Origin: Tridacna crocea
Lineage: Eukaryota > Mollusca > Bivalvia > Cardiida > Cardiidae
Assembly: GCA_943736015.1 (NCBI GenBank)
Contig: OX031065.1
Coordinates: 21,714,427 to 21,778,426 of the forward strand
Length of the DNA stretch: 64,000 bases
Direction of reading: 5' to 3'
The notes below the pieces were generated by a model, which was not told the DNA's origin, did not search any database, and saw nothing but the letters and a program-made list of their open reading frames with translations. The first letter of the stretch is position 1. Every line of letters starts with the position of its first letter. Below, piece after piece: positions 13,746-27,870 of this stretch. The position numbers were made by a program, and so were the translations under genes.

Positions 13746-14927
13746 AGGCCGTGTCACACAGCACTTACGCATAAATTACGCATAAACTACGTATAAAATT
13801 TTAGGCATACGCGGAGATACGCAATACATGCGCGATATACGTAATTCATACGTTTTACATGCGCATTTCATTCGTCTCTGTGCGCAGCGAGTGAAGTCCA
13901 GGGTGAGCGTACGTGGACATACGCGAAAACGGTTTTGAGCTGCACAAAATTTTTCGACTGTTTGGATTTACGCGTTCTATGCGTAATTTACGTAGTTTTT
14001 ACGTAGTTCTTACGTAATTCGTGCGTAATTCATACGCGTATGTGCGCGATACATACGCAAAGTTGGCAATTTTCACGATCATTCCACGTATGTCCGCGTA
14101 TGTTTAACGAACTTTTCACGGATATAACACTCATGTATCGCAGATGTATCACTTATATTTAGCGTATACCGCTAAGAAACTACACACATTACGCAAGGAT
14201 CACTTATAAAAACAGATGAAATACGCTAGATTTACGCTGGAATCACGCATGCTTCACTCAAGAAACGCGTATGGGGACAGGGTATATAAACCGGTCGATT
14301 TAGGACCGCTGCATCAGTCTCCATCATGCCGTCCATGAGTTCACATCTCTGTCGTATGCCATCCAAGAGAGGAGACCATGAATCCCCAACGCAGAGAAGT
14401 TCTTGCCTTCATCAGCACAACAACCTACTGGTCCAGCTCCAGCAGATCCTGAACCACAGGAGGAGAACAAGGCGTGGGAGAAGATTCGAACTTTGGATCT
14501 ACGACAGATTGATGGTGCAATTGAGAAATGACGATCAATGGTTTGTGAAGAAGTGCAGCAGAGGTGGCAAATTTATACACAAGTTGCAGACCCGAAGCAT
14601 GCGCTGAACATGCGCGATTCATGCGTAAAACATACGCGATCTGTAAGCGGAGCATGCGTAAATCATACGAATTTCTTTCGTAATTATGCGTGCTTCATTA
14701 TCTAGAAAATTGGCTTTTCCGTGGATATGCATGTTCTTTGCGCGGTTTATTCGTGTTTCATGCGTAAGTTACACGTAGTTTCTGCGTCGTTCTTGCGTAA
14801 TTCATCTGTCAAAATTTCACGTATAACCACCAAGTTTTCTATTATCGCCGCGTATAAATCGAGATTTTTTCATTTTTATGCGTAAATCGTGCGAAATTTA
14901 TACGTCAACGGCTGTGTGACACGGCCA
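13746..14927. mobile_element. Non-autonomous DNA transposon, PIF/Harbinger-like
   Basis: The ends are inverted (ggccgtgtcacacag on the left, its complement on the right), flanked by TAA on both sides (13,743-13,745 and 14,928-14,930). A TWA target duplication is typical of PIF/Harbinger. Its outer thirds are crowded with variants of 'acgcataa' and 'tacgcgtat'. The middle has a TATA-like 'ggtatataaacc' near 14,280 and a short open frame (14,326-14,607), but no transposase motifs, so it appears internally deleted. The superfamily assignment is inference from the termini only. Confidence 0.6.
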
Positions 14928-15062
14928 TAATATTGTAATGTGTTGTTATGCGGGAGGGGTATGCACCGGGGAATAATGGAAAAGAACTGTACTGGATTTG
15001 TATAAAGCTCCTCCCAGAAAGAGTCAATATTATTTAGCATGAAATAAATATAATATTTGTTG

Positions 15063-15200
15063 TTTTTTCGGTGAAAGATCGAAATTTATTTCATCTCGTG
15101 AACACCATCGGTAATATTTTGACTCATGGCTGCGCCACTCGTGAAAATATTACCGATGGTGTTCACGAGATGAAATAAATTTCGATCTTTCACCAAAAAA
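15063..15200. repeat. Long foldback, arms about 57 bp
   Basis: The left arm 15,063-15,120 (starting ttttttcggtgaaagatcg) is repeated almost perfectly in reverse complement at 15,144-15,200, leaving a loop of about 23 bp. No gene. Probably a recent foldback or MITE core. Confidence 0.75.
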
Positions 15201-15689
15201 AGCAAATATCCTTTATATCCTTTTATATTTGACGTCACACTAAGCTTCTATGACGTAACAATTTCTCACCCCAAACGTTTGTAAGATAAGAAAATTCGTA
15301 ATTGCCATATTAAACTGGAAACAATGGAGGTTATATGATAATATCCTGTTAAACACATACCAGACATATCTGCAGAATTTATCACGAATGTCAGTGTTTA
15401 CGTTTTACAGTCTGTGTGGAACATGTCTAGTTTCAACATTCATTTTCTTGCCAAGTTTCATTTCATGTGATCTCTTTTTTATTCCGTCTTTCTAAGTATC
15501 TGTCAGCGCAATTTTTGTAGTGCTTATATTATCCTACGTCAGACAAGTCTCTGTCTTTTTTCCTTCTGTTTAATTGTCTGTCAGCACAAATGTTATGTCT
15601 TATGTCGTACATGTATTTTTTCCCGAGGAGCCTGTTTACCTCAGGCACTGAAAGAGAAATAAAATGTGGGGTCCTACGTTGTAAAGTGG

Positions 15690-15920
15690 TAAATCCGTTG
15701 GATTGTCATGCATTTTCCAGTCCAATCCTCTCAATTCCTGGAAAAGAAGTCTATTGAAAACATTGTGGGAAAAGAAGAAAATTATGGTTACCAGCATTTT
15801 CCCACAATTTTTTCTGCTGTATTTAAGAAAGAAGTACACAATTTAAGCCACACTGAAATTGTTGTTTGCAAATGCTTTCAATTTGGACAAGGCTAAAAGT
15901 GTGTCATCTGATAAAGATTC
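15690..15920 (+). repeat. TTAA hairpin family B, degenerate copy
   Basis: Contains the core (aaaacattgtgggaaaag ... ttaccagcattttcccac) and the 'tgcaaatgctttcaatttgg' arm, but the terminal TTAA motifs are eroded. Confidence 0.55.
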
Positions 15921-18900
15921 TGATTCTGATTTGTAAATGGTTAACTGGCATCAATTAAATGTGTCTGCATTTTAATCCTCGATTTTTCTTTACATTTGGT
16001 CGTTAGTACTCCTTTATGCTTTTTAAATAAATATTTAATCATATCTATGCTATTGTTGTTGTTTTTGTTGTTGTTGTTGTTGTTGTTGTTAAAAAGCTAA
16101 TACTAAAAAGGTTACACAAGCCGCTGTACATATTACTAATCATCAAACAACTTGTGCAGAATTAATTCGTACATTTGTTTTAAACCAAAGTTTTTGTGTA
16201 AAGTTGAAAAGGCAAAACGTTCGCTTATAACATGAGATTTATCCTCATTTGGATATTGCTTGTCAAAAGGAATTTACTGCAGTTCCATGAAGCATTATAC
16301 CAATCAAGATATCACATACTTCAGACCCATAAAATCCATTTTGACTGACAACAAACTGAACATTGAAGTCGAATGTTACCTTGAAAGGCAGAAAGTTTGC
16401 CAAAATAATATTATAAAGGCAGTGATCTAGGTCAGCCTGCACGGACAGTGGAGGCTGCCCTGGGTAGATAACTTTTGCAGATATATTGAAATCTCTTTTC
16501 CCAGAGCTGAGCTAATATTCTTGCATTTGAATTTTGTTATAAAAAGTTACAAGGTGTAAATGAATTGTATATGTCATATAAGCATATACGGTAAAAAGTT
16601 CTTAATACTTGTTACACATTGTATATGTATTGTATTTCTTACTATGAAACACTCCGGGGAATTGAGAGAAGGACTGTCTTGGAGATTTCTTCGAAAATTT
16701 TCAGAAGATGTGGGGCTTGTCCATAGGACTACAGACAGATTACGGGTGGGAAAATTGAACTTACTTACTGAAAAAAGGATGATGAAGTTTGCATTATAAG
16801 TGGCAAGGTATTTTACGACAAAAACATTAAAAGTTTTGCCATATGTATAATTAACATTCTACGAGTAAATGTTAAACATTACTTTCAACATCCTTTTCAA
16901 CAGGTAAAAGATGTTTCTTGAAGAGGTTTAATTACTGCACCCTCTTAAAATAGTTCAGTTGGAGTGGAACATGTTTAAACCCTTGAACATATTGATAGGA
17001 ATCAATTTAAATCTAAAGTTTTACATTTCCTTCCAAATGTGTGTGTTAATGGTTTTTTGAAATGTTTACTCCTTGAAACAAATTTGCTTTGAACGGAAAC
17101 TTTACGTTTGGATATACATAAAAGTACTTATATATTAATAGGTGTAGTTAATAAAATTTTGGGATCGAAAATCGACATTTTAAATACTTTGAATTACAAA
17201 AAAAAAAGAATCGATCTTTCTGGCAATTTTCAACATGTTATGAAGTTGAAAAAAAAGTGGAATGCTTATGCAGTATAATCGGGTCTCTTGTACTCTATAA
17301 TTATGTTTCTTTCCGCAAATGTCTGAATACGTTTAATTGAAGTAGTGCCTCTTTCTCTCGGCGAAGTATTAAATCTATAGACATGGCTTTCCGTGAAAAA
17401 TGTCAGACTTCGACAGAAATACCAACGTAGATATTACATTTTTATTGACCTGCGTTTGACATGGAACCATTACCAACGTTAATCACGATCTACTATAGAC
17501 TCCTTTGTTGGCATAGGACAAAATGCTTGAAAGCAGCATTCAGAGCTCCAGATAAGAGGGTGGAGGTGACAGTATTATAAATCCATAATTCCCCCCAACC
17601 CCATGTTGTGGGTACTCATTCGAATCGTTTCGATGAGACGATTCGAATGAGTACCCACAACGTTGGGTTTAGTGTAGAATAAAAAATATTTTCAATTTCG
17701 AAATCAATATCCCTCCCTCTGTCTGGAGTTCTGCAGCATTATCTCTTTCTTTTTTCCGATGATGTTTCACCCTTTTCATTGACAAATTGAGTTATTTTAT
17801 CCATTTCAAATTTTCACCTGGAAGAACTTTTGATATCTATCTATCTATATAGATTTATATATTTTTTTTTTTGGTAAAAAAAAATTAAGGTGTATCATAC
17901 TGTACAGTCACGTGTAAATTAGAGCACTGCATAATTACTAATAGCTTTGGCCGTTTTGGTATTGTGATAAATGAAATGTTGGAGTTTAAAAAAAATAATG
18001 GTTTTTATGGGCAGACTTTCTAGAGTTGGTTTAAACCAAGATGGCAGACCAATAAAAGGGCCATAAACCTCATGATTTACTTCCGGGTTGTAATAATGTT
18101 TTGTTATTTTGTTTATGGCGTTGTACTAAAGTAAAGTACGGCAGCTAGGTAATATAGTACAGTAATCAAGTGCGACAAAATACTGTTGACTGACAGTCTG
18201 TAAAATAGTCTTAGAACATCCAAAATGTGCCATGTTCTGACAAAACGGGGCTTAATGAGCGTTTGTGATGCATCTTATACTAATCAAGCCATCACATAAC
18301 TGTGAACCTAAAATAGCCATTTTTAAACAACTTACTTAACCCAGAGGTAAACTGATGCTTTCTACATACAGAGAATTGACCTATATCGAAAAGTTTCGTC
18401 TAGCGAGCTGACCTTGGTTGATAATTTTCGCAAATTCATTAAACTCCAGTTTTCACAGAGCACGGCTCATAATGTATGAGTCATTTTCTGTGAAAAAGGG
18501 GGTTTAATGCATCTGCAAAAAGTTGTATCCGATGTCAGTCTTGCAGGCTGAAATTGGTCTGTATGTTAGAGGATCCTTCTACCTCAATACTTTGTCTGTT
18601 ATTAGACAAAATTGATTTTATAAATCCATAAATATTTGATGTCCTATTTGGCCAATGCATCACAAAGGTGCTTTAAATCCCTTTTATTGAAATGGCACGT
18701 TAAAATACATAAGGTGATGCCATCGATCGTGGAAATACTAATTTTTGATTGAAATAGCTTAATCTTCTTTTGGCGCAATGATACAAAATTTGTCTATTGA
18801 TCGTATGGTCAAGGGCTTTTTGGTTCCAGAGCCAGTTCGTTCCATGGCTCTCATCCAATGGTTGCGTGCTACTTCATTTGATTGAGCATGAATAATTTAT

Positions 18901-21900
18901 AGATCGAAATAATTGATTGTAATGCTTGAAATTTAATGTTAAAGGCTGAAGATGTTTCAGAATCATACTTTTCAGGTACAAACTTCATTTTATTCGATAT
19001 ATTCACATGTTTTTCTCTCTATAATCATGCATCCCACTGTTATACCTGACTGTTCCTAATGATCAGAGGGAGACTACTAATATTCAAATAATCCAAACAT
19101 TGGCATAAGTACTCTCCCTTCAACCGAAATGGTATTTATTTGTTTAGTAAGTTTATTTTTATGCTAATATTTGAACAATATTTCTCTTTGAAATTATTAA
19201 TTCCATAAAATGGGTTCCTTGCCATATACAATCCAGCGTTCTCAACGCTTTGAATTTTTAAAGAAGAGGGAAAGAAATTATTACCAATTTTTTACTTTTG
19301 AACAAAGCCATCTACAACTCTTTTCCTATACCCGATTAAAGACAGCAATCATCATTTTAGCAAGACTAAATGCATATGTTTCCAATCTGTCTGCATGTGC
19401 TTTCAATTTGATCCTATCCAAAATATTTTCCTTCGGAAATGAGTAAACATACATGTATTCGGAAGAGTACACAAAAACGCAATTCGAGGGAGTTTCTACT
19501 GATAATTTCTATAGAGGGAACAAAAAATATACTTGATCGTTCTTACTGAAAAGACAAATAAAGTCACAACGAATTCCCATTCCACTCTCTCAATTCCACA
19601 AATTCCATTACGACTTTGACATATCTATAATATGTTGGGAATGTGTCAAACACCGTCTTCAGTAAATTAACAACAATCGTCTCGGAACAGGACTGATCCA
19701 TCCACCGGGAAACTAGAAATAGTCCCCCGGGATCGTCACAGACATTCATATAATACGCCACTTCTGGAGCGACACCGCTAGGTGCTAACGCCTCATGAAT
19801 ATTTCGTTCCTCATTAGCGAGTTCGTGAATCTTAAACTAATCTAAATTGACTCAATACTAAAAGGTGTGGAAGGTGAAACCAGCGGAGACTTCCAAGTTC
19901 TTCCTAAACTAATTACGCATTCACTGTCAATGCGTTCTGAATGCATTGCTACCGACAAATTGTGTATTTATGTAAACGTTCCTCGGTCAATATGTCATCC
20001 ATGTGACTTGGAGTATTTCCACAGTGCCTCTTTAACGGTGAACATGATGCGCAAACGAGTAATAAATCGTATTTCAATAGGCCTGTGTCTGTTTGACAGC
20101 ATTAAAACAAGTACTGAACACGAAATCAAGTGATACTGTATATGTCTTGGAAACCCCAAATCAGAATGTTGCATGCGCGCTTCACGGTTTGTGCTTTTTT
20201 ATACAGCATTGTTGATGATTTTAATAGTCCCAAAGCGGATTAGAGCGATCACGAATCATATCATTTATATAAATGTCAAGCAAGATCGTGGAAAGCAGAT
20301 GATTTTTCGCTTGCAGCGTGATGACGACGCACGAATCCCTGAGCAATGGTGTTACGACGACCCTGTAGAACGTCAAGTTTTCACCCGTTATATGTGCAAG
20401 CTCTTTTAAACGTTTTCTGTGAACACGGGTGAATTGTGCTAATAATGAAGACCAAGATCAGCCCATAGATATGTGCAGTTTGATTCATCTTGATCTATGC
20501 TCTCCGCTTCTCTGTTGTTGGTCTAAATCATGCACTTTTTTTGCCAATAGTCGTAAACCTATATTACATGATTCCGACTTTTTTTTAATCCTGATAGAAA
20601 AGGCTTTTGAAAAGTTTGTTGGAAAAGCCGAAAATATTGGACACCAGCATTTTATTCTTTTTAAAGACAAAATTCCCAGTTTGAGTAATATTTGATTGTT
20701 GTCTGCAAAGACCTTGAATGAAGATTATTCAGTTTTTGTTTAGTAAAGGGTGAAAGAAATCATTTTTAAAGCCAACGGTAAAGGTATGACAGGATAAGGG
20801 TTACATCTGTCTGAAACCGACATTGATCGTGGTAAAGGGGTTGTGAGCTTGAATCCCAGGTCTGCAAAAGTCCTTTGGCCCTATACCACACAAAGTCTGA
20901 AGGACATTGCTACAGACGACTATTCAAAATGAGGCACCAAAGGTGTTTCCTCCTGATAGAGTCGAAAAAAAATAATGTGGGAAAAGGAAAAAACCTGATT
21001 ACTAGTATATTTTTACTGTTTTCAAAAAAAAAAAAAAAATGAAAAAGATCTTTGGCTCCGTGGTTAAGATATTGGCCTTTCTTCCGGTCATTCTAGAGTT
21101 TGAACCCTGCTCGTTCCCGTTATGTCTGCCATACATTTTTTCGTTTCTTTCTTTGTCAGGGACTTTGTACATAAGAGCAAGCCAAGGCTGAAAAAACGAA
21201 AATTCTTTGCTAGACTAAAGTTTTACAGTGTACATGTAATAATAAAGACATATGCACCAATTTTCTCGTGTGAAACTTTTGGTTGCCCCTGTTGCCATTT
21301 TTCCCTTCAACTCTATGGTTTAAAAAATCTAATTTGTCAGACTGGTCTGCATTCGGTGGACTTCTAATTCAAACTATGTCCTCTTTGAATGACCAGTTTG
21401 TAAAACTATTGAATTCAATAACCCGTCTGTTTTATGATCTTCAAACAAAGCAGAACCAGTGCATGTATGCGGAAATCGCGATATAAAACTACATACTAAT
21501 TATTCTTTATTTTTATCGATATTTTGAATTTATGAAAACTAAATTAAGGATCTCTTTTGGAAGTTTGTTTATGTCAGCAGCAAAAGACATAAATGAGTAA
21601 ATATTATTGCAAGTAATTTGTTTTTAGTTTGTTTAGTCATAGTCCGTTAACGTGTTAATTTGTTCATAATGCCGAGAGAGCTGCAATTATACCGTAGTTG
21701 ACGCACAATGTTTAGCTTCTGAAATTTACCGTGACCAGTTACGTTATGGAGCTTTAGTTCCTGAAATTCTTTCTGGGAAAAAAACTGTAGACTCATATAT
21801 CATCTGGATTCAACAGTGTTTTTCCCGGGAAATTTTACATACTGTTAGCTTGCATGAGAACTTAAGTCCACTGCAGTATAGAGAGTGGTAATACCTGCAT

Positions 21901-23396
21901 TTTCTCTTGTTTTCACAACTTTTCAAAAGTCTTCTTTCCCAGGGTCGTAAAAGCAACAGGGATTGTTTGGTAAATGGCTGATGTCTGAATAAGTTTGATT
22001 ACGAGCGTAAGACTGCATATTATCTAACTCTGATTTTTATATACTTTATTCAAAAGTAAGTGTAAGCATTCTTTTAGGACTTGCCTAAAAGCCCGAAAAC
22101 TTAAAAGACTAATGTCCACACCTCTTTATGTTTCTGGGCACATCTTGAGAAACAATCTATTGATGTACTTTGATATTAAACACGTGTCTCAAGTATCATC
22201 GCATTCAGGAAATGTCGAATGCTACCTCATTTTCACTGTTGAACTCTGCTGGACTAGCAAATAATGGTTTCTAACCCTGACAGAAATCAGACAATTTGTC
22301 CCCGGGGGTGCCTGAGCCAATGACAATACCAGATATCAGTCTACGTCATTTAACTTTGAGCCGTTGTCTGACAAAAGTGGGTTTAATGTGTATCTGTGAA
22401 GCATTATACCAAGTAAGTCATTGATAATATATTTTGTCGAACTATCTACCCAATCATGACGTGCACGGATTCGTTGATATACAGAAAATTGGCTAAAAAC
22501 AAAAATTTTCGACACAGGTCAGCCAGCGCGGAATGCGCTGGCTGACCTGTGTCGAAACTTTTTGCATGTGCATCAAACGTCCTTTTACAGAGCACATATC
22601 ATTTCTGTTATTAATAACCAACGGAAACATATTTACAGCGGATGAATTTAATAGACATGCTGGTAAAATATGGGGTTAAAAATAAATCCAAGTTTATTAC
22701 ACGAATACAGGTGAAATAATCTTTTTTTAAAAACACATTGCTTGTAACAAGGTGTACATGTATTTGTACAAACATCTCGCAAAGGATAAAGAAAACCATA
22801 TAATTACTACAAAATTACAATGTCTCAAATTGATCACTTTAAATGGTAGGACACATTAAAGAACGTAAAAAAATTGTCCTCTAGTCGATTTGTTTTATGT
22901 TTCTTGTCCGCCAGTGTCCTTCACACTTAATCGAACACCAAGCTTGTTTGCGCCAATTTCATACATTTTTCTCGATTTTTTTTCCTGTAACAAATTCGAA
23001 GGGACAGATGTATTTTCATTAATCCCACTCAAAATGCTAATATTGCGGTGATGTAGAACATTGTGTGTTAAATACAGAATTGGAAAAACACTCGTTTAGA
23101 TTTCTGATGCCACTTGAAAGTGTTTGAAAGAGGAAATTTATGAAACAAGTGCAGTCGTCACCAAGCGACCGGAAGTAACGAGGCAGTGTGACGTTTTAAA
23201 GCTGCTTAAGAGAACTCGTTGTGAACGTCGTTCGTTCCTGATTTACGATTACAGCTTGGACACATATTTCTTAATGTTTCCTATAGAAATGTGTTAAAGA
23301 TTCTTTTAGAAAACATAATTCAATTATAGTGACATGAACAATTAGCGCTGTTATTGCCTTCAAAAGATTTTTTTCGTAGGGCGTAAGTTTAATTTT

Positions 23397-23442
<46 letters not shown>

Positions 23443-24732
23443 TTAATGCATAAATGATGAACTCAATAGTTTACATTGTTTGATGATTCTTACAAACATA
23501 AAACTACTAGTTGTCTTCAAAACTGATCTTTAGCTGGCGCTGTGATTACATAATGATACACAGTACTTACAGAAAAAAAAATTTTTTCATCTTGAAGTGG
23601 ACCGCTCTTGAAAACGTTGCAACAAAAAGAGTGTCTGATTTTGAAACAACTTTTTCACATTCACTCATGTAAAAATTGAGTTTGTCTTCATTTCTTCATT
23701 TTGAAAGTTTTTTTCAACGTTGATTTCTTTAAATTTGAGATAAACAGGTTTGTGTAATTAGTCAGGTTTCTTTAATCTTTCCATTTCATAGGTCTGTATG
23801 ACTAGCCACATACAAGCAGATGGCTGTTTAGTACAGAAAACTCTATACTTAAAACTATCTTCACAGTCTGGCGCTATACTAAACCAAATGGCTGTTCAAT
23901 GAAGGTGACAATTTAACCTATATGAGTTTTAATGTGTAAAATAGTACAAAAATAACGGTACCTAATGCGGATACCAACGTTTGGCTGGGGTTTTTTTTAG
24001 TGTTTTTTAACTCGAAAAAGCAGCATTATTGTATTAAAAATATCTATATAGTGACATGTTCGATAAAATGGGATCCCTCTTTAATAGTTAACAACTAGTC
24101 GGAGTTTGACGTATATACCTTCAGTAATGACAGGGACATTACAATTATTTTGAAGTTTGTGTTCGACGATGCAGACAACACCAGGGCTTCGATAATACTT
24201 CAAAGCTTTCTTCGCAAACAGCCGAGTGCATAAAACTTGAAAAAAAAAACTTTAACATAGTTCCACAGTGCCCTAAATGGCAACAGTTATCCTTGCGTTC
24301 TTGTATGCATGCGCCATAGTTACTTCTGTTCCAGAACATGTCAGTGGTGTGAAAGTAAAAAAGAAAACTTTCAAATACATAGGGGTCAACCTTCCATAGA
24401 CGCTCTATCTTGCTTATCTTGCCAAAGATTCTTGGTTCGGTTACCCTGCTGAGCAAATTGCTTTCACCATCATCGAGAGAACTGACTTACAAGCTATAAA
24501 AGTAGTAGAACGATATGTTGAGCAGATTGTTGAACGACTGGTGAGAAACTCTGCAGCTGGCGGTGTTTAGGGAAAACTATTTCCAGTGCTATTTTCGTTG
24601 TGGAAAGGTGGGTTTCTATCACGGCATTTTCGTGCGATCAAATTATATCGTTAGACTCAAAGCTAGATTATACCTGGTGGTATGTCTGTCAAAATCTCAT
24701 CTTGGAAAAACAGAGATAGATTGAATTCCATA

Positions 24733-24970
24733 ATTGGCTTGCAACACGCGAAAAGGGGCATTCGGACACTCACGTAAAGTGTCTTCCACGCATGCTATTT
24801 CGAGAAGGCACTTTACGACTATATTTGATTTTGTGCTACAGTGGACTTGCGAAAAAAAAACAATACATAAAAACGAAAATTGTAGTTTCGGATTGGCCTG
24901 TGCGGACTGCGCAGACTGATCCGAGACGACATCTTACGCAAATGTCCCCTTTCGCATGTTGCAGGTCAAT
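24733..24970. repeat. MITE family A copy
   Basis: Left end 'ggcttgcaacacgcgaaaag', right end with the complementary 'cctttcgcatgttgcagg'. The interior has the 'ggcctgtgcggactgcgcag' block and the 'acttgcgaaaaaaa' centre of the family. Confidence 0.65.
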
Positions 24971-25271
24971 TATCCTAAATCTTTATAAGAATCATGCTCG
25001 ATTGTTATATCCAACCCTTACCAAATGCGGCGGTCAGTGCACCCACATCTATCAATGCACCTGAAACATTGTCGCGAACCATTCTAACTTATATTCTTAA
25101 TCTATATGTGTAACATGTTTTCTTAAAAGAAAGCACAGTTTGCTATTATGTGAAATAGACTTACGTTGAAATTTTGAACATTCTTAAAAGATAGGGTTTG
25201 AAAGAACAACTGATGAATACAGGCCTCAAAGTGTTTGTTTGTAACGTTACCACGTACAACACACACCTGCC

Positions 25272-25390
25272 TGACATGTCTGGTATTATACAACCTCTGT
25301 ATAAAAATATAATAAATACTTTATTTATAAAGACATTATAAATAAAGTCTTTATTATATCTATATAGAGGGGTTGTATGATACCAGACAT
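25272..25390. repeat. Foldback element
   Basis: 'tgacatgtctggtattatac' at the left is mirrored by its near-perfect complement ending at 25,390. The AT-rich middle is also self-complementary (ataaagtctttatt-type). Confidence 0.65.
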
Positions 25391-26876
25391 GTCATCACCT
25401 GTAGTATAACACCCTCTCCAAGTCATCAACTGACACCAACTGACCGTAAGCAATTGTAAGAAAGGAAACCAGTCAGTGCGTAAAAATAAGTGGGAACAGG
25501 AGCAAAATTTTAATGCTCCTTTTTTTTCCACAACGTTCTCCAACATCAATATCTAATATGTTCTTTCAAATTAGTGTTTAGACTGGTGAAACTAAATTTA
25601 GCTTCATGATACAAGAATGTTTATTATTCATCATGAGCCGAACTGTCAACATGTCGCATTAAATTCGTGTAACCAAACACCTTTGGAAATTTCATCGTAC
25701 AACGTTCACAGAAAAAATGTCAACATTCACAGAAAAAATGTCAACTTTATAATATATATTCCTGTAGCGTAAGATGGCAGTCAACAAAAACAAGGGCGAG
25801 AATAAAGAAAATGTCAATAAAAAACCGATAGAGGGTAATTATGCAAACAACTGTCGAACTGATGTAGAAATGGGCTGTATAAATCGCTAACTTGTTTAGA
25901 TTTCTCGGTAATACCTTATCGAATCGCCATTTTTCAGTGTTAGAAGTGATTTTCTTGGACATGGTAATTACAAGTTTACAGAGATTGGCTGCTGAATCCG
26001 TTATCAGTCCAAGGGCACGCTCTCTACAAAAACAATCCGTGGATTGATACAACTTTATTAGCAAACATTGTTATTAGAAACACGTACATGAATAACAGAT
26101 GACATTCCAGTGTGTCGTTTATACCATCGCACAATTTATGTAGGCCTACTTATACTTCGAGTCAGCCATGAATGAGGGGATAGTGTATTCCTACCATATC
26201 CAGAATTTTTCATAATACTGTAGTTTAATCCTGAAATACTGTAAAAACCGTCTGCTTCAAATTTGTAAAGGGGGAAATTTACGAAAAACGATATACTCGT
26301 TCCTATGAGTGAGATCCAGAGACTTAACGCGCCACGATCTACGCATTTCCCCCCGTTTTCAGAAAAGGGGTAAAAAAATTAATCTAGATTATGTGAAAGA
26401 AAAAAAATTAAGGAATCGGTAATGGCAGACGGATAAAACTCTTTTTCACGACCATTTCCAAATAAAAATAGCCCATGCCATAAGTTAGAAAATGAGGCGG
26501 AAAGATGCACGCATGGGAAGCAGCTAATCAAAGATGGTGTTAACAAGTAGCATCGGACCGAAATACCTCGGCTTCACATATACGTTTTGTGTGCATTACT
26601 TTAAAGACTTCTCTGCAGGGTGGAAATTACCTTAAAGTGTATTGTCATACTTTTGGTCTTGCGTCCATACATGCGCAAAAAAGGGTTTTCCCTAATTATC
26701 CTAATCTTTAAGGCATCTGCAGATTAAACAACGTCCTGGTTACTTTTTGTCTGAAACTATTTTATACCAATTAAACGACTTGCTTTAATTTCTTTGCCAA
26801 CTGTTTTCGTAAAAAAAAAAAGGCATGTGGCTTTGAGTAAACTCTGTCTTTGGACAGTATTGCATCAGCATATAAT

Positions 26877-27115
26877 TTAATATCAGTTATTTTCATGAAC
26901 ATTGGTGAGTTCTGATTGGCTGAAAAAAACTATATTCATAGCTCTATAAAAAACGATCACCATGTGCCGGTGTAACGTTGTAAAGTGACCCCCATAGAAT
27001 AATGACCGCCCGGTCATTATTTTATATAGAATAACGACCCCTCTCTATAAAATACTGACCCCCCTTATAAAATAATGACCCCTCCTGATTTTATCTATAA
27101 AATATTGACCCCCAC
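26877..27115 (+). repeat. Left part of repeat family L
   Basis: Begins 'atcagttattttcatgaac' and runs into imperfect repeats of 'ataaaataatgacccc'. The same start and a similar tandem centre occur in the more complete copy at 62,283. The matching right part lies at 46,865-47,199, beyond the Polinton, so the two may be halves of one interrupted copy. Confidence 0.55.
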
Positions 27116-27864
27116 CTAAGTTATTTTTAATTTAACATACTCTACATGTATATCGATTCAAATCACTGTCGTGTTTATTTCTTGTTGTTGTTGTTGTTGT
27201 TGGTTTTTGTTGTTGTTTCTACTGGAGCTGATGCTGACATATATAACTCGTTTTAACGTTATTTTGTATGCTACTAATTTTGTTTTCAACTTAAAGGCAA
27301 TATTTTTTTCTACTTCACCTCTGAACTGCAAATTATCCGTCCTGTCAGTCGAAACAGCCGTATTATCGAGCGCTGCATATTAAAGTGTCCATTGTGGTTG
27401 AACGGTTCCCTTTAGCATCAAAGAAATAAAACTGCAACCACCGCACAGTATTGCGTGTATACTATACTATGAGGCGACTGAATGGACCCTAGCTATTGGA
27501 ACCATTTTGACTCGTATAGCGCATTGTAAAAGTAGCAGAAATCGTTCTGTTGTAAAGCAAATTGTCGCGTACTTGTTTATTTAACACCAAATCTGAGTGT
27601 CATTATAGAAACCTAGATAACTATCTCGCTAAAGTGACTAAATGTCAACAGAATCACTCTAATATGCAACCGCCAAGTAGGACAGTGTGTATGCCAGACA
27701 CCCATACACAACCCTGGTAGGCCTCAAACTCACAACGGTGAGGGGCAAGTGATTCTCGGTCGGAAACCTTAACCATTTGTTCTTTCCACACAAATAGGCA
27801 TCGGTAGTAGTTCTTAATCCCTGAAAATACTGTACTGTACAGACGAATCAGAACCCATACAGAT
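27116..27864. other. Host DNA between repeat L and the Polinton
   Basis: Contains a (ttg)n tract at 27,182-27,215 and a tRNA-like segment on the minus strand near 27,715-27,790 (box-B-like 'gagtttgag'). No gene recognised. Confidence 0.4.
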
Positions 27865-27870
27865 GCGGTG
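27865..27870. other. Polinton target-site duplication, left
   Basis: GCGGTG immediately before the left terminal repeat. The identical hexamer follows the right terminal repeat at 46,668-46,673. Polintons characteristically duplicate 6 bp on integration, so this fixes both ends of the element. Confidence 0.95.

Larger units (their letters stand above)
15921..26876. other. Intergenic DNA, repeats but no recognisable gene
   Basis: No open frame here has features of a real gene. Visible items are (ttg)n near 16,052-16,090; a foldback at about 17,592-17,668 with arms containing 'gtgggtactcattcgaatcg'; a degenerate B core near 20,595-20,740; a tRNA-like stretch near 21,050-21,115; a palindrome at about 22,505-22,555 ('acacaggtcagccagcgc'); and a (ga)n tract at 23,400-23,440. 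MITE A and a foldback at 25,272 are listed separately. Confidence 0.5.

Noticed and set aside
14326..14607. 93-codon frame within the PIF/Harbinger-like element
   Set aside because: No transposase or DNA-binding motif could be read and neighbouring frames are also partly open; listed only as part of the element.
24145..24456. 103-codon minus-strand frame as a host gene
   Set aside because: No recognisable motif, no splice-supported neighbours and composition typical of random AT-rich frames. The 105-codon frame at 25,747-26,064 was rejected for the same reason.
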